DNA of 64,000 nucleotides from the NCBI RefSeq assembly GCF_034353875.1, contig NZ_CP133784.1, positions 806,001 to 870,000 on the forward strand. Reading direction: 5' to 3'. Positions 36,368-47,009 of this stretch are shown here, one piece after another (within the stretch, counting starts at the first letter, position 1; each line of letters starts with the position of its first letter). The notes below the pieces were generated by a model, which was not told where the DNA came from, made no database searches, and saw only the letters and a program-made list of their open reading frames with translations. Source of the stretch: Pseudomonas sp. MH9.2. GTDB taxonomy: Bacteria; Pseudomonadota; Gammaproteobacteria; Pseudomonadales; Pseudomonadaceae. Both the position numbers and the translations under genes were made by a program.

Positions 36368-37027
36368 ATGTTCGATTGGCCTTTACTGCTGCAAAACCTG
36401 CCGTTACTGCTGAACAGCTTGCTGGTGACCCTTGAGGTTTCGGTCGCGGCACTGGTTTTTGGTTTTGTCATCGGCGTGATCGTCGGCAGCTTGCGGCTGT
36501 CACCCGTGCCGCTGTTAAGACGCCTGGGTGGCGCCTATATATTCGTGTTCCGGGGCATTCCGCTGCTGGTGCAATTGCTGTTCATCTATTACTTCCTGCC
36601 GCGCATCGGCCTGCCGAACGTCTCGCCCATGGTGGCGGCAGTGATCGGCCTGTCGCTAGCGGCCGGGGCTTATATCGCCGAGATCATGCGCGGTGGTTTT
36701 CTCGCCATTCCCGGCGGGCAACTGGAAGCCGCCGGCCTGCTGGGCATGAGCGCAGGACAAATGCTGGTGCGCATTCGCGTGCCTCAAGCCGTACGCCTGA
36801 CCCTGCCGGCGCTGGTCAATGAAATGATTCTGCTGATCAAGGCATCGTCGCTGGTATCCGTAGTGGGTCTGGCCGACCTGACCCGTACCGCACAGAACAT
36901 AGCGGCCAGTGACTACATGTTCGTTCAGGATTACCTGATGCTGGCTGGCTTCTACTGCCTGATCAACATTCCGCTGGCATTTTGTGGTGGCCTGCTGGAA
37001 CGCCATCTGAAGAAGCGAGCCCTATGA
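36368..37027 (+). CDS. Amino acid ABC transporter permease 1
   Basis: A 219-residue HisM/HisQ-type inner-membrane permease with about five helices. The EAA loop region LEAAGLLGMSAGQMLVRIRVP (about residues 119-139) contacts the ATPase. I chose the ATG at 36368 (GGTGGAG upstream); the frame opens earlier at 36308 without support. Its stop overlaps the next start (ATGA). Confidence 0.94.
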   Translation: MFDWPLLLQNLPLLLNSLLVTLEVSVAALVFGFVIGVIVGSLRLSPVPLLRRLGGAYIFVFRGIPLLVQLLFIYYFLPRIGLPNVSPMVAAVIGLSLAAGAYIAEIMRGGFLAIPGGQLEAAGLLGMSAGQMLVRIRVPQAVRLTLPALVNEMILLIKASSLVSVVGLADLTRTAQNIAASDYMFVQDYLMLAGFYCLINIPLAFCGGLLERHLKKRAL

Positions 37028-37695
37028 TTTTCGACCCCAGGATCATCACCGAGCACCTCGGTGACATCGGCCAGGGTTTCATGGTCACCCTCGGCACCTG
37101 GTCTGCCGGTGTTGTCCTTGGATTAATGCTGGGCATGCTGATCGCCGTCGCGCAGCTGTTCGGCAACACCCTGGTTCGCACGCCGCTGCGCGTATTCATC
37201 GAGGTGATTCGAAGTACGCCGTTTCTGGTCCAGCTGTTTCTGGTGTATTACGGCGGGCCGTCTTTTGGTCTCAGCCTGGAGCCCATCCCGGCCGGCATCC
37301 TCGGCCTGGGCATCTATGGCAGTGTCTATTTCGCCGAGATTTTCCGTACCGGCTTTGAATCCGTGGCCCGCGGCCAACTGGAAGCCGCCGACTGCCTGGG
37401 CATCAGCCGCCTGCAATGCATCACGCGTATTCAGATTCCGCAAATGCTGGTGATCATCCTCCCGGCACTGGTCAATCTGGTGACCATCCTGTGCAAGGAA
37501 ACCGCCGTGCTGTCGATCATCACCATCCCCGAACTGACCATGGTCCTGACCGGCATCGGCTCGGAAACCTTCGCCTTTGTCGAAACCCTGCTGGTGCTGT
37601 GCATTGGTTACCTGTTGCTGGTGGAAGCGTGCTCACGGTTGGGCATGCTGCTTGAAGTGCGGGTCGGGCGTTTCATGCAGAAGCAACCGCGATGA
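37024..37695 (+). CDS. Amino acid ABC transporter permease 2
   Basis: A 223-residue partner permease of the same family, with the EAA loop [21 protein letters not shown] (about residues 121-141). It starts inside the previous gene's stop (ATGA overlap), so the two are translationally coupled and form the heterodimeric channel. Confidence 0.94.
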   Translation: MIFDPRIITEHLGDIGQGFMVTLGTWSAGVVLGLMLGMLIAVAQLFGNTLVRTPLRVFIEVIRSTPFLVQLFLVYYGGPSFGLSLEPIPAGILGLGIYGSVYFAEIFRTGFESVARGQLEAADCLGISRLQCITRIQIPQMLVIILPALVNLVTILCKETAVLSIITIPELTMVLTGIGSETFAFVETLLVLCIGYLLLVEACSRLGMLLEVRVGRFMQKQPR

Positions 37696-37772
37696 ACAAT
37701 GCCCTCCGCCCCGCCACAGACCCGCGCCTGGCACCCACGCGCTTATCAGCCTTGCAAGAATCAGGTGAAGCG

Positions 37773-38612
37773 ATGAAAACTCCCGAAGCACTCTCCGACA
37801 ACCGCGAGCCGATGCTGAAACTGCACTGCGTCGGTAAAAGTTTCGGTCCATTGCGCGTACTCAAGGGTATCGACTTGCAGGTCCGGCACTCTGAAGTGGT
37901 GTGTCTGATCGGCCCCTCAGGCTCGGGTAAAAGTACCCTGCTGCGCAGCATGGCGTTTCTCGAAGAGTACGACGAAGGCGAGATTTATATTGAGGGAAAT
38001 CTGCTTGGCTGGGTGCCAGACAACGGCAAAGGCCGCAAGCGCGCTGCGCAATCCCAGATCAATCTGGTGCGGCGCAATGTCGGCATGGTCTTTCAGCAGT
38101 TCAACCTGTGGCCGCACATGACCGCACTGGGCAACGTCAGTGAAGCGTTGCTGCGCGTGCGTAAGCTGTCTGCCGCCGATGCGCGGCAGCGGGCCATGGC
38201 GATGCTCGATAAAGTTGGCCTCGCCCACAAGGCGGATGCTTATCCAGCCCAACTTTCCGGTGGTCAGCAACAGCGTGTGGCGATTGCCCGAGCCCTGGCC
38301 ATGGAGCCGCACATCATGCTGTTCGATGAGCCGACCTCGGCCCTCGACCCGGAGCTGGTCGGCGAGGTGTTGCACGTCATGAAAACCCTGGCCAAAGAAG
38401 GCATGACCATGGTCGTGGTCACCCATGAAATGGGCTTCGCCGCGCAAGTGGCCGATTCGGTGGTGTTTCTCGATCAGGGGGAAGTCGTCGCGCGCGGCAC
38501 GCCGCACGAGATATTTCATAACGCCGAACACCCGCGCCTACAGCAGTTTTTGCAGAACTACCTGGACCGCAATGCGTTCTGGCAGGACAGCAAAGAAGTG
38601 AGCCCGGCATGA
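37773..38612 (+). CDS. Amino acid ABC transporter ATP-binding protein
   Basis: The ATPase of the uptake system: Walker [10 protein letters not shown], signature [15 protein letters not shown], Walker [14 protein letters not shown] and the switch histidine in VVVTHEMGF. The ATG at 37773 has AGGTGA 4 nt upstream and gives 279 residues; a frame starting with an ATGA overlap at 37692 would add 27 residues of unrelated character and is the alternative. It overlaps the aminotransferase start by 4 bp. Confidence 0.9.
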   Translation: MKTPEALSDNREPMLKLHCVGKSFGPLRVLKGIDLQVRHSEVVCLIGPSGSGKSTLLRSMAFLEEYDEGEIYIEGNLLGWVPDNGKGRKRAAQSQINLVRRNVGMVFQQFNLWPHMTALGNVSEALLRVRKLSAADARQRAMAMLDKVGLAHKADAYPAQLSGGQQQRVAIARALAMEPHIMLFDEPTSALDPELVGEVLHVMKTLAKEGMTMVVVTHEMGFAAQVADSVVFLDQGEVVARGTPHEIFHNAEHPRLQQFLQNYLDRNAFWQDSKEVSPA

Positions 38613-39745
38613 GCACGACCGATTTGAACCTGCTGGCTCGCGCCGAAGTACGCGACCTTGCCAGCTACAACGCCGGCCTCAGCTCGGAGGCGGTGCGCAA
38701 ACGCTTTGGCCTGACCCGCGTCGCCAAACTCGGCAGCAATGAAAATCCGCTCGGCCCGGCACCTGCCGTGGCCGCCGCCATGGCCCAGGCGTGCAGCGAA
38801 ATTGCCCTATACCCGGACGCCAGCTCCCTGACGTTACGCACCGCCCTCTCGAAAAAGCTCGGGGTGCCGGGTAATCAATTGGTGTTCGGCAATGGCTCGG
38901 AGGATCTCCTGAGTATCGTCAGCCGAGTGTTTCTCGACCACGGCGATGAAGTGGTGACTGTGGTGCCGTCCTTCGGCCTGCACTTCATCTATCCGATAGC
39001 CGCAGGCGCCTGGGTTGTGGGCGTACCGATGACCGCCGACGGCGCCTTCGACGTAGCGGCAATGATTGCTGCACTGACGCCGCGTACGCGCTTGTTGATG
39101 TTTTCCTGCCCGTCCAACCCGGTCGGCAGCACCCTAAACGCCGATGAACTGCAGCAATTGCTCGCGGCATTGCCTGCGTACTGTTTGCTGGTGCTCGACG
39201 AAGCCTATTACGAATACGCGCAACATGAAGCCGGGTACCCGGACTGCCTGGGCCTGATCCAAGACAGCGCTAAACCTTTCATTTTGCTGCGCACCTTTTC
39301 CAAAGCCTACTCGCTGGCTGGTCTGCGCATCGGGTACGGTATCGTCAGTGATCCCGTGTTGGCAGACCTGATTGATCGCCTGCGCACGCCTTTCAATATC
39401 AACCGCGTGGCCCAGGCTGCGGCGGTTGCGGCATTGGCCGATGATGAGCACCTGCACGCGGCCCTCGAACATGTCGCCGGCGAACGTAGACGAATGGCCA
39501 CTGCGCTGCAGGGTTTGGGCATCGTCAGTGTGCCGTCGATGGCCAACTTCCTGTTTTTCTCCACACCCCTTGCCGCCGAGACCGTCAACCAGGCGCTGTT
39601 ACACCTGGGCGTGATCATCAAACCCTGGCGTGAGGCCGGGCATACCCGCTATTTGCGAGTATCCGTCGGCAGTCGTGAGGATAACGACCTGTTTCTTGAG
39701 GCCTTGGCAAGCGTCCTCACCCAACAACACGTGCGGAGCGCCTGA
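38609..39745 (+). CDS. HisC-like pyridoxal-phosphate aminotransferase
   Basis: A 378-residue fold-type I aminotransferase of the histidinol-phosphate aminotransferase family. SNENPLGP near residue 40, CPSNPVG with the PLP-contacting asparagine, LDEAYYEY with the ring aspartate, and the lysine in [16 protein letters not shown] are all present. It is co-translated with the ABC transporter (ATGA overlaps) and the GntR regulator, so it more likely transaminates the imported compound than serves histidine synthesis. The actual amino donor is unknown. Confidence 0.9.
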   Translation: MSTTDLNLLARAEVRDLASYNAGLSSEAVRKRFGLTRVAKLGSNENPLGPAPAVAAAMAQACSEIALYPDASSLTLRTALSKKLGVPGNQLVFGNGSEDLLSIVSRVFLDHGDEVVTVVPSFGLHFIYPIAAGAWVVGVPMTADGAFDVAAMIAALTPRTRLLMFSCPSNPVGSTLNADELQQLLAALPAYCLLVLDEAYYEYAQHEAGYPDCLGLIQDSAKPFILLRTFSKAYSLAGLRIGYGIVSDPVLADLIDRLRTPFNINRVAQAAAVAALADDEHLHAALEHVAGERRRMATALQGLGIVSVPSMANFLFFSTPLAAETVNQALLHLGVIIKPWREAGHTRYLRVSVGSREDNDLFLEALASVLTQQHVRSA

Positions 39746-40482
39746 TGATAAAAGCCGCACCGCAGGCCCTTTACCAGCGGGCGAAGGACTTTGTTCAAGG
39801 CAAACTTCGCTCCGGCGAATGGAAGCCCGGCGATTTGATTCCTTCGGAAAACCGTCTGGTGCAGGAACTGAGCATGTCGCGCATGACCGTCAATAGGGCA
39901 CTGCGCGAACTGACCGAGGAAGGCCATCTGGTGAGGGTCTCAGGGGTCGGCACCTTTGTCGCCAAGAGCAAGCCGCAATCGAACCTGCTGCGCATCACCA
40001 ACATCGCTGACGAAATCACCGCCCGTGGCCACCGGTACTCCTGCCATGTGTTGCATCTGGGGCGCGAAGCCGCCTCAATGGCCGTGGCCGCTGCCTTGGC
40101 GTTGTCCACCGGCACCTCGGTGTTTCACCTGTTGTGCGTGCACTGTGAAGACGGCGTGCCGGTGCAACTTGAGGACCGGTACGTCAACCCCGAGCTGGCG
40201 CCCGAGTTCATTCAGCAAACATTCGGCGAACACCTGCAAGCGTCCCGGTACCTGCTACAGGTGATCCACCCTGACGAAATGGAACACATCGTAGAAGCCA
40301 GTCACCCCAGCAACGACGAAAGCAAATACATGCAGATCGACGCCAACGAACCCTGCCTGGTGCTGATGCGTCGAACCTGGTGCGGCGGCAAGGTTGTCAC
40401 TTACGTACGCCTGGTTCATCCCTCATCACGCTATCGACTCGGCAGCCGTCTGCACGTCAACGGTGCGTACCGCGACGGCTGA
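39745..40482 (+). CDS. GntR-family regulator, HutC/UTRA subfamily
   Basis: A 245-residue repressor-type protein with an N-terminal winged helix (about residues 8-75; SENRLVQELSMSRMTVNRAL) and a UTRA effector domain (about 95-238). It shares one base with the stop of the aminotransferase (TGATG) and so belongs to the operon. HutC itself senses urocanate in histidine use, and this protein resembles that group, but the associated genes are not hut genes. Three nearby sites fit or nearly fit the subfamily operator and probably bind this protein. Confidence 0.9.
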   Translation: MIKAAPQALYQRAKDFVQGKLRSGEWKPGDLIPSENRLVQELSMSRMTVNRALRELTEEGHLVRVSGVGTFVAKSKPQSNLLRITNIADEITARGHRYSCHVLHLGREAASMAVAAALALSTGTSVFHLLCVHCEDGVPVQLEDRYVNPELAPEFIQQTFGEHLQASRYLLQVIHPDEMEHIVEASHPSNDESKYMQIDANEPCLVLMRRTWCGGKVVTYVRLVHPSSRYRLGSRLHVNGAYRDG

Positions 40483-40643
40483 CCCCGCTCAATCGCTCGC
40501 CATTAGCCGGGCGCTGGCCTACCATCGCCACGGCCTGTGGTTTCACGCAGGGCCCGATTACGCTAAGGAATCACCATGACCGACCAACACCGCATGCATT
40601 CAGGCCGACTTGATGGCCGGCATCCACAGCAAGGGGTCGAACA

Positions 40644-40877
40644 ATGAGCCTCGACGGGATCGTGTTACCAAAAGGCGTGGGACCCGACGCCGAGAAGCTG
40701 CTGGACGCCATTACCCAAGCAGGTACGGCCGATGATTTGAATCGCGCTGGGGGCAAAGCTGAAGGATTCGTCCTGGGACTGGAGAGCGGCAAGTGCATTA
40801 AAAGTCAGATCGCGGAGCGTCTTTATGTGGCGTTTGATGACGCGTGCAGCCAACGACTGACAGAACTGTCCGCCTAA
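40644..40877 (+). CDS. Small protein of unknown function (77 residues)
   Basis: I do not recognise this family. The ATG is preceded by AAGGGG at 7 nt, the codon use is normal for the genome, and a terminator follows at 40913. The protein is soluble and mildly acidic, with no signal peptide, membrane helix or cysteine pair. It lies 160 bp behind the GntR gene and may be transcribed separately. Confidence 0.55.
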   Translation: MSLDGIVLPKGVGPDAEKLLDAITQAGTADDLNRAGGKAEGFVLGLESGKCIKSQIAERLYVAFDDACSQRLTELSA

Positions 40878-40912
40878 CTATCAGCGACCTGAACACCAAA
40901 AAACATACCGAT

Positions 40913-40943
40913 AAAAAAGGTTCTGTATCACAGAGCCTTTTTT
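40913..40943 (+). terminator. Rho-independent terminator after the 77-residue gene
   Basis: AAAAAAGGTTCTGT and ACAGAGCCTTTTTT pair (one G-U) around ATC; the A and T tracts would let it work in both directions, also for the converging DUF2790 gene. Confidence 0.88.
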
Positions 40944-40989
40944 ATAAATCAGGTCATATAGCTTTTATCAAAGCGCACCCGACGATGGC

Positions 40990-41256
40990 CTATCCACCAT
41001 TAGAGCAACCGGTACCCATCACCAAGTATTCAAGGATATGTGCCTTGCCAGCAGAGTCCAGGTAGTTCATTTGCACCGGAACCGCTTCACAGCCCCCTCG
41101 GGCATCGGAAATTGACAGGACCTTCGCAATGTCCGGTTTCATTGAATAGTCGTAGTGTTCAACGGCAGGCTGTTGCTGGGCAGTCCCTTCATGTTTTTCA
41201 TCGGCCATGCTGACTGCAGACACACAGGCTAATAAAAACAGCAGTGACGCTTTCAT
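40990..41256 (-). CDS. DUF2790 exported small protein
   Basis: An 88-residue protein with a signal peptide (about residues 1-18, ending SMA) and the DUF2790 core: EHYDYSMKPDIAKVLSI, a cysteine in GGCEAVPVQMNY and a C-terminal LEYLVMGTGCSNGG. This family is common and multi-copy in Pseudomonas; some members are induced by copper or other stress, but its function is not established. The two cysteines may form a disulfide in the periplasm. Confidence 0.88.
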   Translation of the reverse strand: MKASLLFLLACVSAVSMADEKHEGTAQQQPAVEHYDYSMKPDIAKVLSISDARGGCEAVPVQMNYLDSAGKAHILEYLVMGTGCSNGG

Positions 41257-41676
41257 CTTTACATCCCTCTCACTTTAGGTGCGACAGGCAGCCGAACTCA
41301 CGACACGTCAATTTCATCTTGCAGGCGTGAGTGATCAACGTGTCTGTTCGGGTTTCAATAGTTAGTGAGGTGAAGGGTAGGCGGCAACGGTGCTTACTTA
41401 CAGTGCCTATTCTGATAAAGACTATGTGCTGTTTTGGTAACAATAACCCCGCACTCCGTTAAACTCAGTGACTGCCCACAAAGACAATACGCAATACGGC
41501 GTAGCCCTCGAACACGTCCACACATCTTCGTCCCAATCGCCCTTCCCCCCCTTGTGCGGGTTCAAAGCGGAGGGCGCAACGGTGCCACTGATACACACGG
41601 TCGTGCCACCCGCCTCGCCATCACCTGATGCTCATTGAGGCCGTGTCGGAAGTTGCATCAGGTGTACATCTTGCCC
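41257..41676. other. Intergenic region upstream of the DUF2790 gene
   Basis: 420 bp between the DUF2790 gene and the slipin stop. I see no supported gene, hairpin or operator; the short frame at 41434-41628 has no ribosome site. The DUF2790 promoter should lie in the right-hand part of 41257-41350. Confidence 0.5.
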
Positions 41677-42435
41677 TCACACCTTGGGCGACAGGTCGGC
41701 CATGCCCTTAAGCAACTCAATGGGCAATGGGAAGACAATCGTCGAGGTGCGGTCGTTGGCAATCACACTCAGGGTCTGCATGTAGCGCAGTTGCATGGCG
41801 CCAGGTTGTCGGCCCAGCACCTCAGCGGCTTCTGCCAACTTCTCCGAGGCTTGCAACTCGCCTTCGGCATGGATCACCTTGGCCCGACGCTCACGTTCAG
41901 CCTCTGCCTGTTTGGCGATGGCACGAATCATCGACTCGTTGAGGTCGACGTGTTTAATCTCGACGTTCGCCACCTTGATCCCCCAGGAATCGGTCTGTGC
42001 GTCGAGCACCTTCTGAACATCGACATTGAGCCGCTCACGCTCGGCCAGCAGCTCATCCAGCTCGTGCTTGCCCAGCACGGCCCGTAGCGTGGTCTGCGCC
42101 AGTTGGCTGGTGGCCATGAGAAAGTCTTCGACCTGGATGATCGCCCGTTGCGGATCAAGCACCCGAAAATACAGCACTGCGTTGACCTTCACCGAAACGT
42201 TGTCCCGGGTGATCACGTCCTGCGGCGGCACATCCAGCACCACCGTACGCAGATCGACCCGCACCATCTGCTGAACCATCGGAATCAGCAGGATCAAGCC
42301 CGGCCCCTTGACCTGCCAGAATCGCCCCAGCTGAAACACCACCCCTCGCTCATACTCACGCAGGATACGAAAGGTAGAAAGCGCCAGCAGTACCAACAGC
42401 AACACCAGCGCGCCAAAACCCAGTTGCACAAACAT
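41677..42435 (-). CDS. Slipin: stomatin/prohibitin (SPFH) family membrane protein
   Basis: A 252-residue protein with one N-terminal membrane helix (about residues 5-22), an SPFH/band-7 domain (about 25-180) and a charged coiled coil ([20 protein letters not shown], about 188-207). Such proteins form membrane scaffolds and are the partner or substrate of NfeD-type proteases. The gene starts 2 bp after the nfeD stop, with GGAG ahead of the ATG. Confidence 0.95.
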   Translation of the reverse strand: MFVQLGFGALVLLLVLLALSTFRILREYERGVVFQLGRFWQVKGPGLILLIPMVQQMVRVDLRTVVLDVPPQDVITRDNVSVKVNAVLYFRVLDPQRAIIQVEDFLMATSQLAQTTLRAVLGKHELDELLAERERLNVDVQKVLDAQTDSWGIKVANVEIKHVDLNESMIRAIAKQAEAERERRAKVIHAEGELQASEKLAEAAEVLGRQPGAMQLRYMQTLSVIANDRTSTIVFPLPIELLKGMADLSPKV

Positions 42436-42437
42436 GA

Positions 42438-43775
42438 TCAGTCTCCTTGTTGAGGCTTATCCGGCACCTCCGTGACCTCCAGCAGCAGGCCACGACGCGC
42501 CACTACCCGGACCCGTTGACCGGGCCGTAACGGTGTTTGACTCAACACCTGCCAGTTTTCACCTTGCAGTTGCACCCAACCGCCCAAGGGGTCATCCGCC
42601 TGCAATGCGGTTATCGTGACCATACTGCCGACCAGGCCCGCGTCACCGCTGACGACCTGGCGCTGCCGGGACTTGAGCGCCACCCCGACCAAACCGATGA
42701 GGCACAGGGCGCTGACCGCTGCCATCGCGATGATCAACGGCAACGCCACCGAGAATCCAGGGGCCTGGGTGTCCATCAACATCGTCGCGCCGCCGATGAA
42801 AGCAACAATGCCGCCAAAACCGATCACCCCGAAACTCGGCAGAAACGCCTCGGCCACCATCAGCGCCATCCCCAGCATGATCAGACCGACACCGGCATAA
42901 CTCACTGGCAACAATTGCAAGGCATACATCGCCAGCAGCAAACAAATGCTACCGATGACACCTCCAGCTGCCGAGCCAGGGTTAAAAAACTCGAAAATCA
43001 GACCGAACACGCCGATCATCATCAGCACCAGCGCTACATTGGGATTGGTGATGATCGCCAAGGCGCGGATGCGCCAGCCCGGATCGTCGTGAATCACCGT
43101 CGCATTCGCGGTATGCAACTGCACATTCCGGCCTTCCACGTTCAGGAATTTGCCGTCCAGTTGCCCGAGCAGATCGCTCAAATCCTTGGCACGGTACTCA
43201 ATGACATCAAGTTTCGCGGCTTCAGAATCAGTCAGGCTGACAGCGTCACGTACCGCCTGCTCGGCCCATTCGGCGTTACGCCCGCGCAATTGAGCCAGCC
43301 CACGTAAAAAAGCTGACGCATCGCTGATTTGCTTGCGCGTCTCGGTGTCGGTTGCGGGAGATTCTGACGGCGCAGGCTGAACGCCAAGCTGAATAGGTGT
43401 GGCGGCGCCCAGATGGGTGCCCGGTGCCATGGCCGCGATATGGCTGGCGTAGAGGATATACGTGCCGGCACTCGCCGCACGGGCACCGCTGGGCCACACA
43501 TAACTGACCACCGGCACCGGGCTAGCGAGAATAGCTTGCACAATCACCCGCATCGAGCTTTGCAGCCCGCCAGGGGTATCGATGGTGAGCACCACTAACT
43601 GAGCCTGCTCGTCCGCAGCCCGGGCCAAACCATTAACCACGTACTCGGCGCTGGCCGGGCCGATCACATCATCCACCGCCAACACCCTGACCGAACCGTC
43701 TGCAGCAGTCGCCACCACGGGCACCCCGAGCAGCCACATCAACAGCACTGTATTGCGCCACCAACGACTGCTCAC
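42438..43775 (-). CDS. nfeD: NfeD-family membrane serine protease
   Basis: A 445-residue protein: signal peptide (about 1-25), a ClpP-like serine protease domain (about 28-220) with the nucleophile in [12 protein letters not shown], four membrane helices (about 235-365) and a C-terminal OB-fold NfeD domain (about 385-440). Archaeal homologues cut the C-terminus of the partner stomatin, which is encoded next here. The start is GTG at 43775, with GGGAGG at 6 nt. Confidence 0.93.
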   Translation of the reverse strand: MSSRWWRNTVLLMWLLGVPVVATAADGSVRVLAVDDVIGPASAEYVVNGLARAADEQAQLVVLTIDTPGGLQSSMRVIVQAILASPVPVVSYVWPSGARAASAGTYILYASHIAAMAPGTHLGAATPIQLGVQPAPSESPATDTETRKQISDASAFLRGLAQLRGRNAEWAEQAVRDAVSLTDSEAAKLDVIEYRAKDLSDLLGQLDGKFLNVEGRNVQLHTANATVIHDDPGWRIRALAIITNPNVALVLMMIGVFGLIFEFFNPGSAAGGVIGSICLLLAMYALQLLPVSYAGVGLIMLGMALMVAEAFLPSFGVIGFGGIVAFIGGATMLMDTQAPGFSVALPLIIAMAAVSALCLIGLVGVALKSRQRQVVSGDAGLVGSMVTITALQADDPLGGWVQLQGENWQVLSQTPLRPGQRVRVVARRGLLLEVTEVPDKPQQGD

Positions 43776-43973
43776 AGAAACCTCCCAAACATGTCTCGCC
43801 GACTGTCACCTGTCATTTTAGTTGACGCCAGCCCCGGACGGATGGGTTTAAGGGGGGACTCACCAGCGCATGCGCACGCCAAGGTTACCGATCAAGCTAA
43901 AGGCGTTCTCGGCAGAGGACTTTGTCCGACAAACAGGCCCGCGCGTGGGGTATCCCCGCGAGTGCTTTGCTCT

Positions 43974-46865
43974 TTACCCCAGCCGCCAGGTCCCTGGAGC
44001 CTTTGAGGTCTGGATCAATTCGTTCAGCGCCATGGGCTTGGCGAAGTAATAACCCTGAGCCTGACCAGCCCCCATTTCGCGCAGGAGGTCGAGGGTCTCG
44101 ACGTCTTCCACGCCTTCGGCCACCACTGAGAGGCCGAGTGATTCGGCCATACGCACGATGGCCCTGACGATGGCGCGACTGCGCGGGCTGGCGGTGAGTT
44201 CGAGAATGAATGACTTGTCGATTTTCAGGCCGCTGAAGCGGTACTGGTGCACATAGCTCAGTGACGAAAACCCCGCGCCGAAGTCATCAAGCACCACCGA
44301 CATACCATTGTCGGCCAGTTGCTGCATGGTCTGCCGCGCAATGTCCGGTTCGGCCACCAGCGCGCCCTCGGTCAGTTCCAGGCAGATCCGCGACGGTGCG
44401 ACCCCGTGTCGGGCGAGCAGCGTCAGCACTTCACTGGCGAGCTCCGGCCGGGTCATGCTGTAACTGGAGCAGTTCACATGTACGGGCGGCCAGTGGGCGT
44501 GTTCGGGCTGCGCCAGAATGACGACGATACTGGTCAGCATGTACAGGTCGAGTCGTCCGATCAGGCGCAGGCCTTCTACAGCGGGTAGAAACTGGCCTGG
44601 GGCAATGACCCGGCCGTCAGGCTGGTGCCAGCGAATCAGCGCTTCTAACGCGACCAACTCGCCAGTTCTCACGCAGACGATAGGCTGGAAATAGGGCACC
44701 AGTTCGTCAGTGCGCTTAAGTGCATTACGCAGTGCGCCTTCCTGCTCGACCTGGTCCGACACCTCACGCCGCACCTCTTGATTGAACACGGCATAGCTGT
44801 CGCGACCGCCACTCTTGACCCGATACATCGCCATGTCCGCATCGCGCAACAGGTCGGCCGGCTCATGGTGAAATTGACTGTCAGCGCTGACAATACCGAT
44901 GCTGCAGGAGGAAAACACTTCATGGCCATTGATAAAAAACGGCAGGTCGAACGCAGCAAGAATCCGCTCGGCTATATCGACCACCGCATCGAGTGGTGCA
45001 TCGGGCGCAAGCACCGCAAACTCGTCGCCGCCGAGCCTCGCCAGCAGGTCGCTCTCACGCAGACAGCTGCGCAAACGATAAGCCGCCTGCATCAGTAACA
45101 GATCGCCAAAGTGATGGCCGAGACTGTCGTTGACCATCTTGAAGCGGTCAAGGTCGATGAACATCACGGCGAGCGGCAGGCCGTCGTTGCCAAACTGAAT
45201 CCATGCCACATCAAGGCGCTGCTGCAAATAGCCGCGGTTTGGCAGACCGGTCAAGGCGTCGTGGGAGTTCTCGTGTTGCAACTTGGCATTGGCGTGGTCG
45301 AGTGCGCGGGTGCGATCCTGAACCCTCGCTTCGAGCTTGAGGTTGGCCGCGTGGATCGCTTCGGCAGCGCTACGACGCGACAACGCAGTGTCGATATGAC
45401 GCGACACGAAGGACAGCAACTCTTGATCGCGCTGTGAATAGCTCACCTCAGGAGTATAGCTCTGCACCGCGAGCACGCCACGAACCACGTCACCATCGAA
45501 CAGTGGGATGCCAAGCCAGGAATAAGATCGGGTGGACTCGTTGATAATTTCGATTTCGCCGAGTCTCTCCAGCCTCAAGGCTTCATCTCGATCAATCAGA
45601 CGCGGCCGGCGCTGGCATATCACATATTCGGTATACCCACGCTGACCGCGTCGTGACGATGGTCGCGCCGTCTGTCGCTCATCGACATAGTAAGGAAACG
45701 TGACCTCTGCGGTCGTGTCGTCGAAGAACGCGATGTAGAAGTTTTTCGCAAACAACAGATCGCCCACGATCCCGTGCAGACGCTGAAAAAGCTCCTCCAT
45801 GTCGCCGGATTGGCTCGAGAGTTCGGCAATCTGAAACAGCGCACTTTGGAGGTGTTCAGCACGCTCTCTGTCCGCCACTTCCTGACGCAGTGCATTGTTG
45901 AGCTCCGACAGTTCCAGCGTGCGTCGCAACACCGTTTCTTCTAGGTCGGCACGGTGCAGAATCCGGTCGAGCGCCATGGCCACGTGCCGCGCAACGACCA
46001 GGAACAGCGCCCGGTCCTCGGCACTGTAAACGCGCGAAACGTCATACACCTGCATCGCCAACATGCCGAACACATCATCCGATGCATTTTTAAGCGGCGC
46101 GCCCATCCAGAACTCGGGCCGATGGCCTACACAAAAAAATCGACCCTGCGCCTGGGCTGTACGGATACCGGCGGCGTCGATCAGTAATGGCTGGCCGCTG
46201 GTCAGTACCTGCCCGGTCAAGGACACGTGCGTGGGATCGAGAAATTCGTAGTTCTCGGCTTCCAGTGCATCAACATCAATGATGTCGACGTAATAGGGGT
46301 AGGTAATTTTGCCGCTGCGAGCATCGTAGAGCGCGAGGTAAAAATTCTCGGCGTCGATCAGCGTCGCGAGTAAACGGTGAACCCCGACCAGAAAGACCGA
46401 ACGCTCACGTGTGGAGCTGGCCAGGTAGGTGATTTCATACAGCACACGTTGGGTAATTTGTGCCCGAGCCAGCGTATCGGTCTGCACCTGAAGGCCCAGA
46501 CGCAGGGCAAAGTCGGCCAAAGCAGGATTTGCGGCGTCATCCAGTGGCGCCAATAGCCAACCCAGTGCGCTTTCGCCACTACCCGTTGGCCAACGGTGCA
46601 GTTTCCAGGCGACGCAAAAAGCATCGAACGCGTCATTGGCGATACTGGCAGGCCATTGCACCTGCGGATCGCCCTGCCCCACCCGGTGCATTTGCTCACC
46701 GGCTCTGTACACGACCCATGACGTTGTGTGGTTCCAGCTCTGAGCTGCCGCCAACAGCGTTTCAATCGCATCCCTGGCGCCGCCCGAGCTGCCGATAGTT
46801 TGAGAGGCGACATCGCCGCAATCATTTGATTGCCCCAAGGTGTCGGTCAAAGGACGGAAACTCAT
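43974..46865 (-). CDS. GAF-GAF-GGDEF-EAL cyclic di-GMP protein
   Basis: A 963-residue soluble protein with two GAF sensor domains (about 140-300 and 345-490), a short coiled coil, a GGDEF domain (about 525-690) and an EAL domain (about 705-955). RLGGDEF is intact and RESD lies five residues before it (RxxD inhibitory site). The EAL part retains EALIRW, the asparagine of VNCSS, LELTEG, LDDFGAGFSS, LKIDKSF and VAEGVED. It may therefore make and degrade cyclic di-GMP. I start at ATG 46865 (GGAGCG upstream); the frame extends to 46898. Confidence 0.92.
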   Translation of the reverse strand: MSFRPLTDTLGQSNDCGDVASQTIGSSGGARDAIETLLAAAQSWNHTTSWVVYRAGEQMHRVGQGDPQVQWPASIANDAFDAFCVAWKLHRWPTGSGESALGWLLAPLDDAANPALADFALRLGLQVQTDTLARAQITQRVLYEITYLASSTRERSVFLVGVHRLLATLIDAENFYLALYDARSGKITYPYYVDIIDVDALEAENYEFLDPTHVSLTGQVLTSGQPLLIDAAGIRTAQAQGRFFCVGHRPEFWMGAPLKNASDDVFGMLAMQVYDVSRVYSAEDRALFLVVARHVAMALDRILHRADLEETVLRRTLELSELNNALRQEVADRERAEHLQSALFQIAELSSQSGDMEELFQRLHGIVGDLLFAKNFYIAFFDDTTAEVTFPYYVDERQTARPSSRRGQRGYTEYVICQRRPRLIDRDEALRLERLGEIEIINESTRSYSWLGIPLFDGDVVRGVLAVQSYTPEVSYSQRDQELLSFVSRHIDTALSRRSAAEAIHAANLKLEARVQDRTRALDHANAKLQHENSHDALTGLPNRGYLQQRLDVAWIQFGNDGLPLAVMFIDLDRFKMVNDSLGHHFGDLLLMQAAYRLRSCLRESDLLARLGGDEFAVLAPDAPLDAVVDIAERILAAFDLPFFINGHEVFSSCSIGIVSADSQFHHEPADLLRDADMAMYRVKSGGRDSYAVFNQEVRREVSDQVEQEGALRNALKRTDELVPYFQPIVCVRTGELVALEALIRWHQPDGRVIAPGQFLPAVEGLRLIGRLDLYMLTSIVVILAQPEHAHWPPVHVNCSSYSMTRPELASEVLTLLARHGVAPSRICLELTEGALVAEPDIARQTMQQLADNGMSVVLDDFGAGFSSLSYVHQYRFSGLKIDKSFILELTASPRSRAIVRAIVRMAESLGLSVVAEGVEDVETLDLLREMGAGQAQGYYFAKPMALNELIQTSKAPGTWRLG

Positions 46866-47009
46866 CTGCGCTCCATGAGCCAGAAACTGGCGGTACACAT
46901 CTTATTTGTAGTAATCGATGTGCTAACAATCCTTTTTTTTAAAGCTTATCGCGCTGTATTTCAATTGTTTTATATGTTTTTGTACGGCCCCCTCCAATAA
47001 CAACTTAGT

